From Leptothoe kymatousa TAU-MAC 1615 (GTDB lineage: Bacteria > Cyanobacteriota > Cyanobacteriia > Phormidesmidales > Phormidesmidaceae), in assembly GCF_018739865.1 (NCBI RefSeq), contig NZ_JADOER010000011.1, positions 248,001 to 312,000 on the forward strand: a DNA stretch of 64,000 nucleotides, given 5' to 3'. Both the position numbers and the translations under genes were made by a program. Positions 1-8,080 of the stretch are shown one piece after another. Every line of letters starts with the position of its first letter. The stretch's first letter is position 1. Below the pieces are notes generated by a model. The model had not been told where the DNA came from and did no database searches. It worked only from the letters and a program-made list of their open reading frames with translations.

Positions 1-272
1 TCCCAGCGATCGCTAGCACATAGGGCAAGTTCAAATTCGCGATCGCGAAGAATACCTAATAAATTAGCCCAGTCTGCTGGACTATTTTGTCCCCGATAAT
101 CAAACGGAATCACCTCACTGACGGCCTTAGAGACCCGATAAGCCGACTTGGAGCCAGGTTCGACAACTACCGAAATTTCAGAGTTGGGGTAGTTTTGCTT
201 AATCGTTGTTAAAGTTGGGAAAAACTGAAGCTGCTCGCTGATTCCACCAGGGACTAACGCCAGGACGTGCAT
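1..272 (-). CDS. Glycosyltransferase family 9 (heptosyltransferase-like), 5' part only
   Basis: This reverse-strand reading frame is absent from the ORF track because it runs off the left edge. It begins at an ATG read from 272; a TGA lies in frame a short way upstream, so the start is well fixed. The N-terminus reads MHVLALVPGGISEQLQFFPT, followed by a beta strand ending in VVVEPGSKSAYR. This is the pattern of the first Rossmann half of GT9/ADP-heptose:LPS heptosyltransferase-like proteins that are common in cyanobacteria. About 90 residues are visible. The family transfers sugars to cell-surface glycans, but the substrate cannot be read from this fragment. It is divergent from ispD with a 250-bp gap that should hold both promoters. 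Confidence 0.75.
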   Translation of the reverse strand, partial: MHVLALVPGGISEQLQFFPTLTTIKQNYPNSEISVVVEPGSKSAYRVSKAVSEVIPFDYRGQNSPADWANLLGILRDREFELALCASDRW

Positions 273-522
273 GGGCTCTGGATAATACTTCGCTACTCAT
301 TCTAGAGGAAGCTGGCAGCGCTAACGCTGTAGAAAAACGACTAAACACTGAAAATATAAAAATTGATTGCCCTAAATTCCTAGATAGCGCCTGTGCTAAG
401 GGTGATCTGTACATCAGCACCGACATTTTTTGAGACCATAGAAAATATCAATATTTGGTGAAATACTTGGCACGAGAAAGCCCTCACCACCAGCGATTGA
501 CGTATTTTCTTTTGAACACACC

Positions 523-1203
523 ATGCATCTACTCATACCAGCAGCAGGCGTTGGCAAGCGGATGGGCGCCGATGGCAATAAACTGCTCCTGACCTTGCTA
601 GATTTACCGATCCTTGGATGGACGTTGAAAGCCGCAGTGGATGCTAGCTCTATCGAATGGATCGGCATTATTTGCCAGGCCATTGATGAGCCCGTATTTC
701 AAGACATCGTGGCCCAACTCAACATTCAAAAACCCATTGTGTTTGTCCGTGGTGGCGATACGCGCCAAGCATCTGTGTGCAATGGCTTAGCCGCCCTCCC
801 GGCCCATGCCAAACACGTTTTAATTCACGATGGAGCCCGCTGCCTAGCCACCCCCAGCCTGTTCGATCGCTGCTCAAACGCATTCGCAACGTGCCAGGGC
901 TTTATTGCCGCCATCCCGGTCAAGGACACCATCAAACAGGTGGACAACCAGGGCATTATCGCAGCCACCCCCGACCGGGATGAGCTGTGGGCAGCCCAGA
1001 CCCCCCAAGGGTTTGATGTGGAATTGCTAAAAGATGCGCATCAAAAAGGAAAAACCCAGGATTGGTCAGTCACCGATGATGCCGCGTTATTTGAAAAATG
1101 CAAACTACCTGTCCACATTGTGGAAGGCGAAGAAACTAATTTGAAGGTAACCACACCCGTGGACCTAGCGATCGCAGAATTTATCCTACGAAAGCGATTT
1201 TAA
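523..1203 (+). CDS. ispD: 2-C-methyl-D-erythritol 4-phosphate cytidylyltransferase
   Basis: IspD couples MEP to CTP, giving CDP-ME, the third step of the plastid-type isoprenoid (MEP) pathway that supplies carotenoids, phytol and quinone side chains. The 226-residue length is normal. The N-terminal nucleotide-binding loop is visible as LIPAAGVGKRMG (residues 4-15), followed by the family motifs HDGARC, AAQTPQGF, TDDAALFE and the C-terminal GEETNLKVTTPVDLAIAE. These cover the CTP- and MEP-binding segments. The ATG start is supported by the position of the glycine-rich loop. The gene is monocistronic in appearance and is followed by a strong hairpin terminator shared with the convergent psb30. 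Confidence 0.96.
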   Translation: MHLLIPAAGVGKRMGADGNKLLLTLLDLPILGWTLKAAVDASSIEWIGIICQAIDEPVFQDIVAQLNIQKPIVFVRGGDTRQASVCNGLAALPAHAKHVLIHDGARCLATPSLFDRCSNAFATCQGFIAAIPVKDTIKQVDNQGIIAATPDRDELWAAQTPQGFDVELLKDAHQKGKTQDWSVTDDAALFEKCKLPVHIVEGEETNLKVTTPVDLAIAEFILRKRF

Positions 1204-1212
1204 AATTCCAGC

Positions 1213-1262
1213 AAAAACCCCGGCCTTTGGGAAAGATATCAATTCCAAAAGCCGGGGTTTTA
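1213..1262. terminator. Bidirectional intrinsic terminator between ispD and psb30
   Basis: A perfect 10-bp stem (AAACCCCGGC / GCCGGGGTTT) encloses a second partial stem, with A/T runs on both sides. It lies between the convergent ispD and psb30 genes and can serve both. Confidence 0.85.
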
Positions 1263-1267
1263 ATAAT

Positions 1268-1402
1268 TTAAAGGTCGCCGCCGCGTGCCACTAACAAAAA
1301 CACGATCACTGGACCCGAAATAACCACCATAGCCAATACAGCGAGCTGAGCGACTACGAGAAAATTAATACCGCCTAAACCCAAGATACCCAGAAGAGCC
1401 AT
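1268..1402 (-). CDS. psb30: Photosystem II reaction centre protein Psb30 (Ycf12)
   Basis: This 44-codon gene is too short for the ORF track. The reverse strand begins at ATG (1402), preceded by a clear GGAGG ribosome site about 5 nt upstream, and stops at TAA (1268). The product starts MALLGILGLGG and has one transmembrane helix with the family signature VVAQL, then VISGPVIVFLLVARGGDL at the C-terminus. Psb30/Ycf12 proteins share the VAQL...SGP...LL.ARxGxL pattern. Psb30 is a single-span thylakoid subunit at the periphery of photosystem II, near cytochrome b559, and helps stabilise the complex. It is convergent with ispD and has the shared terminator directly after its stop. Confidence 0.9.
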   Translation of the reverse strand: MALLGILGLGGINFLVVAQLAVLAMVVISGPVIVFLLVARGGDL

Positions 1403-1596
1403 TGAACCTCCGATGACCAGTTAACCGTACTTCTTGCGCCCAAGCGCATCGCCATTTTACCTGGTTCGAACCCATCAAGTTTAAGGAAGTTTACAAAATT
1501 CCAAGAAACTTGATCGCATCAGGCACTCACTTCTTCCCCATATCGGCTCCCACAGCCCCGTATCCTGGTAAAGCTATTACCCAAAGGAAAGCGGCC

Positions 1597-1968
1597 ATGG
1601 CCACCTGGCAATGCGTAAAAAACTGTGGTGCTTGCTGTAATCTCACCCCAGCCGATCGCCCTGAGCTCGAAACCTATCTCACCCCCGAGCAGCTTGAAAC
1701 CTACATGGGCATGGTGGGTGCCGATGGATGGTGCATCAACTACGACCACGAACAGCGTCTGTGCACTATTTATGAGAAACGCCCTAGCTTTTGCCGGGTG
1801 CAGCCGGAAACATTTATCAAAATGTTCGACATCACCGCAGACGAACTCAATGACTTCGCCATTGACTGCTGCCACGAACAAATTAGGGGTGTGTATGGAG
1901 CGAAAAGCGAGGAAATGGAGAGATTTAGCAGCGCAGTCGGGATAGGAGATGAAGGCAGCGGCAATTAA
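1597..1968 (+). CDS. YkgJ family cysteine-cluster protein
   Basis: The protein belongs to the YkgJ/PF03692 family, annotated as putative zinc- or iron-chelating. The ORF track starts at 1510, but the family N-terminus fits the internal ATG at 1597 (MATWQCVKNCGACCNL), which has AAAGGAAAG just upstream. That gives 123 residues. The cysteine pattern C-x3-C-x2-CC near the N-terminus, WCxNYD..QRLCTIYEKRPSFCRV in the middle and DCC near the end is the family metal-binding set. The exact biochemical role is not established for the family. It is a single gene between psb30 and the UPF0016 pair, with no obvious operon partner. Confidence 0.85.
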   Translation: MATWQCVKNCGACCNLTPADRPELETYLTPEQLETYMGMVGADGWCINYDHEQRLCTIYEKRPSFCRVQPETFIKMFDITADELNDFAIDCCHEQIRGVYGAKSEEMERFSSAVGIGDEGSGN

Positions 1969-2047
1969 GGGGGACGATTATTTCCCCCCACCTGCCAAAA
2001 CTTGTCCTTGTTATCGCCCTGGCAGATAATGAAAGAAATATGAAATC

Positions 2048-2410
2048 TTGACTGTGCCCTCTTCTTCCCCCATTCAACCGACCAACGACGATAAATCTGA
2101 TGCGCAGACTCCGGTCAAATCGGGGAGAGCGACGTTTTGGGGTGTTTTCCTATCCACATTCATCACCATTTTCTTGGCGGAGCTAGGCGACAAAACTCAA
2201 GTGGCCACGCTTTTAATTAGCGCCGAGTCCCACAGGCCCATCATGGTGTTTATTGGGGCAGCCTTAGCACTAATTTCCACCAGCTTGGTGGGGGTATTGG
2301 TGGGCCAATGGTTAGCCCGCCGTGTTTCCCCAGACACCTTAGATACCCTGGCCGGCATTCTCCTGCTGATTATCTCCGTGACCCTGGTGGCCGATGTAAT
2401 CGGAATTTAA
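2048..2410 (+). CDS. UPF0016/GDT1 family half-size cation transporter, first of a pair
   Basis: UPF0016 (TMEM165/GDT1/PAM71/Mnx) proteins move Mn2+ and Ca2+ across membranes; in cyanobacteria the Mnx/PAM71 member exports manganese across the thylakoid or plasma membrane. The signature E-x-G-D-(K/R)-(T/S) is visible as AELGDKTQ near residue 45, in the first of about three helices. The protein is about 120 residues and holds only one copy of the motif, where the classical family has two. The track start is TTG at 2048; a GTG two codons later is also possible, and neither has a strong ribosome site. It is followed 40 bp later by the complementary half, and the two probably form a heterodimer. 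Confidence 0.85.
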   Translation: MTVPSSSPIQPTNDDKSDAQTPVKSGRATFWGVFLSTFITIFLAELGDKTQVATLLISAESHRPIMVFIGAALALISTSLVGVLVGQWLARRVSPDTLDTLAGILLLIISVTLVADVIGI

Positions 2411-2450
2411 GCCCGTTTGATATCAGCCCTAAACTTACTGAAAATAGGCC

Positions 2451-2735
2451 ATGCCATTTGATTGGAATTTAATTGGAATTAGCTTTATCACCGTCTTTTT
2501 ATCGGAACTAGGCGATAAAAGCCAGCTGGCTGCCATTGCCCTCGGAGGTAGTTCTGACTCCCCCAAGGCCGTATTTTTTGGCACAGCCGGGGCGCTGGTG
2601 CTGGCGAGCTTTTTGGGCGTCCTGGTGGGGGAAGGAACAGCCCAAATTTTGCCCACACAGCTGGTAAAAGGCATCGCAGCCATTGGGTTTGCCTTGATGG
2701 CCATCCGATTACTCTGGCCCGACCCCTCCGAATAA
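2451..2735 (+). CDS. UPF0016/GDT1 family half-size cation transporter, second of a pair
   Basis: This 94-residue membrane protein carries the second UPF0016 signature, LSELGDKSQ, in its first helix, followed by two further helices (GALVLASFLGVLVG and IAAIGFALMAIRLLW). It has no long N-terminal extension, unlike the first half. The ATG start at 2451 fits, because the motif sits at the usual distance from it. The gene is 40 bp downstream of the other half on the same strand, so co-transcription is likely. Together the two proteins supply the two acidic motifs that form the pseudosymmetric ion path in full-length Mnx/PAM71 proteins. Assignment to Mn2+ rather than Ca2+ or H+ exchange is inference. 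Confidence 0.85.
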   Translation: MPFDWNLIGISFITVFLSELGDKSQLAAIALGGSSDSPKAVFFGTAGALVLASFLGVLVGEGTAQILPTQLVKGIAAIGFALMAIRLLWPDPSE

Positions 2736-2744
2736 CGGGGCTGC

Positions 2745-3296
2745 TTAGCGTTGCTCAGTAAACTGGGCCGCAATGTCGCTATAGCAAAGGCGGAGCAAAA
2801 AGCCGAGCAGCAAAAGCTTGATCGCCTCAGTTCCCCAGTAGACACCGTGCATCCAGTCCATGGCCTCTGGAACAGTAGCAGGCATGGTTGCGGGCAGATC
2901 TAACACCACCCCAATTGCGCCCATGGCAGGGGTGAGCACGTAGGCATAGAGCAAAGCGATCGCAACTAAACTGCCAGCCACCAATAGGGACCACCGGCTA
3001 CGGCTACCGCTTACCTCTATGGCACATTCAGCATGTCTGTGGCGCATGGCCAGCACACCGGTCAAAATCACACCGGACAGCAACATTTCGACATGGTTAA
3101 AGACTTCAAACAAGCTATAGCCGGCACTGGCAAAACTAGATGTGGTCATCATGCCCCCCATGTAGAGCATGGGCATAACAACTAGGTCGAGCATTAAGCT
3201 GCCCCCCAGCCAAAAGATAGCCACAAATAGAACTGCGCTATCCCAAGCAAACTGCTTTGGGGACAACTTCGGAAAAGACAACGAAAAAGATGTCAT
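2745..3296 (-). CDS. Four-helix membrane protein, possibly DUF4149-like
   Basis: I do not firmly recognise this gene. The track ORF begins at 3449, but its first 51 residues read through an upstream hairpin and have poor character; the ATG at 3296 (MTSFSLSFPKLSPKQFAWD) gives a sensible 183-residue protein. Four hydrophobic segments are visible: VLFVAIFWLGGSLMLDLVV, FEVFNHVEMLLSGVILTGVLA, WSLLVAGSLVAIALLYAYVL and WGTEAIKLLLLGFLLRL. The spacing and the GG...P turn after helix 1 resemble DUF4149/CopD-like small membrane proteins. It ends 9 bp from the stop of the second UPF0016 gene and is convergent with it. Confidence 0.6.
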   Translation of the reverse strand: MTSFSLSFPKLSPKQFAWDSAVLFVAIFWLGGSLMLDLVVMPMLYMGGMMTTSSFASAGYSLFEVFNHVEMLLSGVILTGVLAMRHRHAECAIEVSGSRSRWSLLVAGSLVAIALLYAYVLTPAMGAIGVVLDLPATMPATVPEAMDWMHGVYWGTEAIKLLLLGFLLRLCYSDIAAQFTEQR

Positions 3297-3363
3297 AGGT
3301 AAAACCAACGATATAGATGGGTATGTCCCAACGCTAGCGGATATATCGCTGGTCAAACGTGAA

Positions 3364-3395
3364 AAAACGTTGCAACCTATACATTGCAACGTTTT
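3364..3395 (-). terminator. Hairpin terminator after the GT2 gene
   Basis: A perfect 12-bp inverted repeat, AAAACGTTGCAA / TTGCAACGTTTT, is separated by 8 nt. On the reverse strand it is followed by six T residues, about 90 bp after the GT2 stop codon. It sits between the GT2 gene and the four-helix gene, so the latter probably has its own promoter. Confidence 0.75.
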
Positions 3396-3485
3396 CTTTA
3401 GACTTCGGTTGGGCCAGCCCCGTGGACGCTCCAACCAAGGGCCTGGCACCTAAACAAGAGGGTTTATTGGTCATCCAGCGCTACC

Positions 3486-4820
3486 TTAAGCACTGGCAGC
3501 CTCGCCGCCATGGATGGTTTTGACCCACTTCAAACGCTTGGGACGCACTGCCATGCGCGTGGTGGCAAAGGCCATCACAATAATCCAATGGGTCATGTAT
3601 AGGGTGCCTTGCACCGCCTTGACCATGGCCAATAGGGGAGAGATTTTCTCGGTGCGATAAATGCCCATGGCCATGCCCCAGTAGGACATCGCCACAGCAA
3701 AGGTGGTTAACGGAGCAAAAACTGGGGGCTGACGTAACGCGATCGCAACAATCAAATCCGGCACCGCCACAATGGGCAACATGTATTGCAAAATCCAATA
3801 CACCAACATATCAATGGACTTATTCCAGCCCAGCTGGTTGCGAAACAACAGTCGCCAATAATCCAGATATCGCTGGTAGCCACCTTCTGCCCAACGGTTG
3901 CGCTGATGCCAAAGTGCCTTGCCCGTGGTCACCCCCTCTTCTCCCACCGCCGGCATGGTCAAAAACCCAATATTCCATTGGTGCAAATGCAGCTGCACCG
4001 TTAGATCCAAATCATCCGTAATGGTCATTTCATTCCAACCACCACATTGGGCAATGGCCGCCTGCCGCACAAATTGACCATTTCCCCGCAGTTCACCAAT
4101 GCCGCAGCACGCCGCCCGTTGCTCTTGGTAGTAACGATCCAGGGCCATTTCTGCCGCCTGGCCCTGGGTCCAAAAATTAGTCCCCCGATTCACAATCGAC
4201 TTACGCACCTGAATCGCCCCGGTGCGCTCATTCATAAACAACGGCACCACCTGGCGTAATAGGTCGGCGGGCACCTGAGCGTCCGCATCAAATACCGCGA
4301 AAATTTCCCCCATGGCTCGGGTCCAGGCCAAATTCAGCGCCCCGGACTTACCGCCCGTGGCATCGGCCCCCCGGTGCAATACCTTGAGCTGGGGATACCC
4401 CTGGGCTAATCGGTCTAAAATCTTGCCCGTGCCATCGTCACTGTTATCGTCAATCACCCAGAGTTCATAGCGATCCTTGGGATAATCCAAGCTACAAAGT
4501 GATGTCACTAAGTTAGTGATCACAGCCGCTTCATTCTTGGCCGCCACCAAAAGGGACACCCGGGGCCAGGCATCCTCTGCCAACGTTGTCGGTATTGCCG
4601 CTTTATCGGGGCTGCGCGCATAGGTCGCATTCGCGATCGCAACCCTCAGAATGTAAAGCGCCACCAGCACAGTAACGCCCCATACAATTAGCTGTCCCCA
4701 TGCCGCCCAATGCAGCATCGCCGTCATCCCCCACAGCAGAACTAAAGCCGCCAATGCCTTAAGGCGACGTCCCTCCGAAAGATCATCTAGCGAAACATCC
4801 GATATCATTTCAGTCGCCAT
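3486..4820 (-). CDS. Membrane GT2, probable beta-monoglucosyldiacylglycerol synthase
   Basis: In cyanobacteria the GT2 enzyme MgdA (Synechocystis sll1377 type) puts glucose on diacylglycerol, the first step to galactolipids of the thylakoid. This protein has two N-terminal helices (about residues 20-60), a GT2 domain with LLVAAKNEA, VIDDNSDDGT and the metal-binding FDADAQV, then the acceptor/processivity segment HQRNRWAEGG and three or four C-terminal helices. The 444-residue length fits. The start at ATG 4820 (MATEMISDVSL) is preceded by AAGGAA; the track start at 4913 adds a poor segment. The QRNRWAEGG form matches my memory of cyanobacterial MgdA, but cellulose-synthase-like alternatives cannot be excluded without a search. 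It is monocistronic. Confidence 0.75.
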   Translation of the reverse strand: MATEMISDVSLDDLSEGRRLKALAALVLLWGMTAMLHWAAWGQLIVWGVTVLVALYILRVAIANATYARSPDKAAIPTTLAEDAWPRVSLLVAAKNEAAVITNLVTSLCSLDYPKDRYELWVIDDNSDDGTGKILDRLAQGYPQLKVLHRGADATGGKSGALNLAWTRAMGEIFAVFDADAQVPADLLRQVVPLFMNERTGAIQVRKSIVNRGTNFWTQGQAAEMALDRYYQEQRAACCGIGELRGNGQFVRQAAIAQCGGWNEMTITDDLDLTVQLHLHQWNIGFLTMPAVGEEGVTTGKALWHQRNRWAEGGYQRYLDYWRLLFRNQLGWNKSIDMLVYWILQYMLPIVAVPDLIVAIALRQPPVFAPLTTFAVAMSYWGMAMGIYRTEKISPLLAMVKAVQGTLYMTHWIIVMAFATTRMAVRPKRLKWVKTIHGGEAASA

Positions 4821-5063
4821 AGGTTCCTTACAGTGGGGATAGAAGTTACAGGTTATTAATATCTTATTGAAATCTGTTACATAGTATTGCTTTTCCCTAG
4901 GGCCACCTAGCAATCCTCTGCGCCAACAATGAACGGGGGCAAGGTTTCTGTGGGTACACTATGGCTAAGCTCATTAGATACACTGACTCCCCGTGTTTAG
5001 TCATGGCCCAGGTATCTAGTTGCCTCAATTGACCATATTGCCCAGACCCCACTGCTCAACACC

Positions 5064-5438
5064 ATGCCTATTGCAGACATTCAGCCCGCTCCCAAACAAG
5101 ATGTCGGCGTTTACATGCCCTACTACCAGGGCAACAAACGCAAAGCATTACCCTACGCCATTGGACTATACAAAAAGGGCAATCTGGAAGGCGAGCGCCG
5201 GATTGAAGGGGGGGAAAGCATTGCCTTTTTAGCCACATGGAACGTGTCCATGCTGCCGGCCGATCTAACACGATGCCGGATGCAATTTGCGGGTGACGCT
5301 GAGCTAACCTACGAGATCACCATGGCCACATTTGAATTCGTTGACTTTTTAATCGACGTCGTCACGGCCATACGCCTCAAGCGATCCCCTGATTTTTCCA
5401 AAAGCTTTTATCGCAGACTACTGAGAATGGATGATTAG
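5064..5438 (+). CDS. Conserved cyanobacterial protein, possibly EbsA-like
   Basis: This 124-residue soluble protein has no signal peptide. It opens with MPIADIQPAP, then the striking VYMPYYQGNKR and KKGNLEGERRIEGGESIAFL, and ends with an amphipathic segment SKSFYRRLLRM. The pattern resembles the cyanobacteria-only family annotated as EbsA, which in Synechococcus elongatus is needed for type IV pilus assembly and biofilm self-suppression. I make that link from memory of the motif only. No pilus gene is adjacent; the next gene is the Pta-N/DRTGG protein 137 bp downstream on the same strand. Confidence 0.6.
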   Translation: MPIADIQPAPKQDVGVYMPYYQGNKRKALPYAIGLYKKGNLEGERRIEGGESIAFLATWNVSMLPADLTRCRMQFAGDAELTYEITMATFEFVDFLIDVVTAIRLKRSPDFSKSFYRRLLRMDD

Positions 5439-5574
5439 AGTAGCCTACGGAGATCTACCGGCTATCCCCATCTACCCACTAAACACTTCGGCAAAAGTTA
5501 AGCTTTTTCCCGGTTCCAAATTACGCGCCATGGCACAATGAGAACTAGTCCTGTTGGTAGTTAGGAGTGATAGT

Positions 5575-6660
5575 GTGCCCCATCCATCCAAGCATCTGCT
5601 GATTGGCTCGACAGAGCCCTACAGCGGCAAGTCGGCCACCATAGCGGGGCTGGCTCTACAGCTTCGGGATCGCGGTATTGATATCGCCTATGCGAAACCA
5701 GTTGGGACCTGTCCCAGCGAGCAAGCGGGTCTTGATGAAGATGTGCAATTCATTTCTCAAATCCTCGAGCTGCCCACGGCGCGACTACGACCAACACTGC
5801 TCTCGTTAGATGCCCAGACCATCGAGCAGCAGCTAACCGAAGAAAATTCCGCCATTGACCCACAGCAAATGGCCACCTATTTAGATGGCCAAGGCGAGGA
5901 CCTGCTGTTAATTGAAGGGCCCGGCACACTAGAAGAAGGCACTCTCTTTGGCCTATCCCTATTGCAACTGGCCAGGGCCACTGAAGCCCAGGTGATGTTG
6001 GTCGCTCGGTTCCACTCAGTGTTGATTGTGGATGGTCTTTTAGCGGCCAAGCAAAAGTTAGGCGATCGCTTGATGGGGGTGCTCATCAATGACGTCCCTG
6101 ACAACCAGCTCCAGGCCGTGCAAACCAACGTAAAAAACTGCCTTGAACGTCATGGCATTCCAGTTTTAGGCATTTTACCCAGCACTCCCCTCATGCGCAG
6201 TGTGAGCGTTGGCGAACTTGTGCATCAGCTAAAAGCCGAGGTTCTCTGCTGCCAAGAGCGGATGGATTTGATGGTGCAGAGCTTAAGCATTGGTGCCATG
6301 AACGTCAACTCAGCGTTGAAGTACTTTCGCAAGGCTGACAACATGGCTGTGATTACCGGGGGTGACCGAGCCGACATTCAGTTAGCCGCGTTGGAAACCT
6401 CGACCCAATGTTTAGTGCTCACAGGCCACATCGCTCCGCGACCCGACATTATTAGCCGAGCTCAAGATTTAGAAGTGCCTATCCTGTCAGTTGACCTAGA
6501 CACGTTAACCACGGTGGAGATTATCGAACGTTCTTTTCAACAGGTCCGTTTGCAGGAGCCCATCAAGGTTCAGTGTATTCAGTTGCTGATGGAGAAACAC
6601 TTTGACGTACAGCGATTGATGAGCGAACTGAATTTATCCTCCCCTGCGGTCACAGCTTAA
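5575..6660 (+). CDS. Phosphotransacetylase N-terminal-like protein with DRTGG domain
   Basis: The protein joins an N-terminal P-loop domain of the BioD/cobyrinic-synthase type (GSTEPYSGKSATIAGL, residues about 11-26; VLINDVPDN around 186) to a C-terminal DRTGG domain (VITGGDRADIQLAAL). This is the architecture of the regulatory N-terminus of long bacterial Pta enzymes, but the catalytic phosphotransacetylase domain is absent, so enzyme activity as Pta is unlikely. A sensor or regulatory role is inference. The track starts at TTG 5554; the GTG at 5575 has AGGAG at ideal spacing and places the P-loop at the usual distance, so I prefer it (361 residues). A DprA-like gene follows 265 bp later. 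Confidence 0.85.
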   Translation: MPHPSKHLLIGSTEPYSGKSATIAGLALQLRDRGIDIAYAKPVGTCPSEQAGLDEDVQFISQILELPTARLRPTLLSLDAQTIEQQLTEENSAIDPQQMATYLDGQGEDLLLIEGPGTLEEGTLFGLSLLQLARATEAQVMLVARFHSVLIVDGLLAAKQKLGDRLMGVLINDVPDNQLQAVQTNVKNCLERHGIPVLGILPSTPLMRSVSVGELVHQLKAEVLCCQERMDLMVQSLSIGAMNVNSALKYFRKADNMAVITGGDRADIQLAALETSTQCLVLTGHIAPRPDIISRAQDLEVPILSVDLDTLTTVEIIERSFQQVRLQEPIKVQCIQLLMEKHFDVQRLMSELNLSSPAVTA

Positions 6661-6925
6661 GTCGGGGTCTACATCAATTCTGCATTAATAGTGTTGTTTC
6701 GTTGGAGGCTAACACCAGTAGCTGAACGTATCAGCTGACTGTCGCTGCCCCCGATACTGACATCGGATAGATAGGTCTTGCCTAAAGACGGCTAACAACC
6801 CCCAGAAGCTAGAAAATAATTTTCTTGTTGCGCACCAAATCCATCTGCCAGTGAAAGCAAGGTAGGTCTAAGGCCAAGGGTTTGGTAGAATTGGCCAGTC
6901 CCTTCATTAAAACTCTACAAAACCC

Positions 6926-7441
6926 TTGAGTCAGTCCCTTGATACACCCATCGAATCGCTTAAGGTAGACGATTTTCTGCAAGAGCTTGCTGCGATTCAG
7001 CAATCGGGCTCAAAGCGTATTGCTATCTTGGGTTCCAGGCATGTACCGATTACCCACCTGCGCTTGATTGAGCTAATGAGCTATGCGCTTGTGTTGGGCG
7101 GTAATCGTCTACTCACATCTGGAGCAACAGGGACAAACTCTGCGGCTATTCGTGGAGCAATGAAGGCGGACCCCAACCTATTGACGGTCATTCTGCCCCA
7201 AAGCCTCGACCACCAGCCGCGTGAGTCACGGGAGCAGCTAGATTCTGTCATTCATTTGGTCGAAAATTCTGCCAATGATCGCCTTAGCCTGGCAGAAGCG
7301 AGCGCTATCTGTAACCAGGAAATTATTTCTCGCTGCCAGCAGCTGATCTGTTTTGCGTTCCACGACAGCCACACCTTGCTAAAAACCTGCAAGGATGCGG
7401 AAGACCAGCGCAAGATTGTTACGTTGTTCTACTTCGACTAA
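6926..7441 (+). CDS. DprA/LOG-like Rossmann-fold protein
   Basis: This 171-residue protein has the nucleotide-binding pattern of the DprA/Smf and LOG superfamily: IAILGSRHV (about residues 32-40), then LLTSGATGTNSAAIRGAMKAD with the GATG...G turn, and LTVILPQSL. It corresponds to the short cyanobacterial family annotated as DNA recombination-mediator protein A, which lacks the extra domains of true DprA. A DNA-uptake role is therefore not assured. The start is TTG (6926) without a clear ribosome site. No better start lies nearby, and the first strand begins some 30 residues in. It follows the Pta-N/DRTGG gene on the same strand. Confidence 0.75.
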   Translation: MSQSLDTPIESLKVDDFLQELAAIQQSGSKRIAILGSRHVPITHLRLIELMSYALVLGGNRLLTSGATGTNSAAIRGAMKADPNLLTVILPQSLDHQPRESREQLDSVIHLVENSANDRLSLAEASAICNQEIISRCQQLICFAFHDSHTLLKTCKDAEDQRKIVTLFYFD

Positions 7442-7574
7442 TTAAACTAGAATCCGTCTACTCTACGGCAGCCCATTTATATGGTTGGGCCTAAGCTATC
7501 TGCCCTGGTCGGACACTTGAGCCGGAGCATCGCCGTCCTTCATTATTATCGTCATTCATCGGTTGGGTTGAGCT

Positions 7575-8012
7575 GTGAGCTTACTATCTGCACCAAATAT
7601 CTTTGTATATAGCCTGCCAGTGGCGGCGTTTCTGATTTATGTCCCCTACATGATTGTTGCCGCAGAGCGGGTCAAGCTGGCCCAATCTATGGACGAGCCG
7701 ATGGAGGTTTTTTCTCGGCCCAGATTTTATGCAGATCAGCTCCCCGACCATGCAAAGCGGGCTAATTGGGCGCATCAAAATTCGATTGAGTCGTTTATTT
7801 TGTATGCACCAGCCGCCGTGGTGGCCTACCTTACGGGTCAAGAAAGTACGGCTGCGTTGCTAGCCGTGGTGGCCTATCTTATAGCTCGGCTACTATTTTC
7901 AGCCTTTTATATTTTGAATGTGGCCCCATTGCGATCGCTCATGTTTGGCATTGGCAGCCTCAGTATTTTCAGCCTTTACTTAATGAGCTGCAAAAGCATC
8001 TGGCTACAATAG
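7575..8012 (+). CDS. MAPEG family membrane protein
   Basis: MAPEG proteins are four-helix membrane enzymes related to microsomal glutathione S-transferases and eicosanoid synthases. In bacteria most are uncharacterised. This 145-residue protein shows helix 1 (IFVYSLPVAAFLIYVPYMIVAA), the conserved loop with HAKRANWAHQNSIESF, in which the R-A..N..E pattern marks the glutathione-binding surface, then three more helices. The length is typical. The start is GTG (7575). It stands alone between the DprA-like and yajQ genes on the same strand, with gaps of 133 and 68 bp. Confidence 0.85.
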   Translation: MSLLSAPNIFVYSLPVAAFLIYVPYMIVAAERVKLAQSMDEPMEVFSRPRFYADQLPDHAKRANWAHQNSIESFILYAPAAVVAYLTGQESTAALLAVVAYLIARLLFSAFYILNVAPLRSLMFGIGSLSIFSLYLMSCKSIWLQ

Positions 8013-8080
8013 TTTCACGTCCCCAGGGGCTGGTGGGCATTGCCCACCCCCACCCACCTGTTGCATAATCAATCCTCACT

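Noticed and set aside
39-46. GCGATCGC octamers, here and at many places in the window, as a special element
   Set aside because: These are HIP1 sites, widespread in cyanobacterial genomes; they support the taxonomic call but are not a local feature.
199-426. ORF MSVLMYRSPLAQ... on the reverse strand
   Set aside because: It overlaps the GT9 start in another frame, and its composition is unlike a protein. The GT9 frame explains the region.
5575-6660. Phosphate acetyltransferase (Pta)
   Set aside because: Only the P-loop and DRTGG parts are present; the catalytic PTA_PTB domain is missing.
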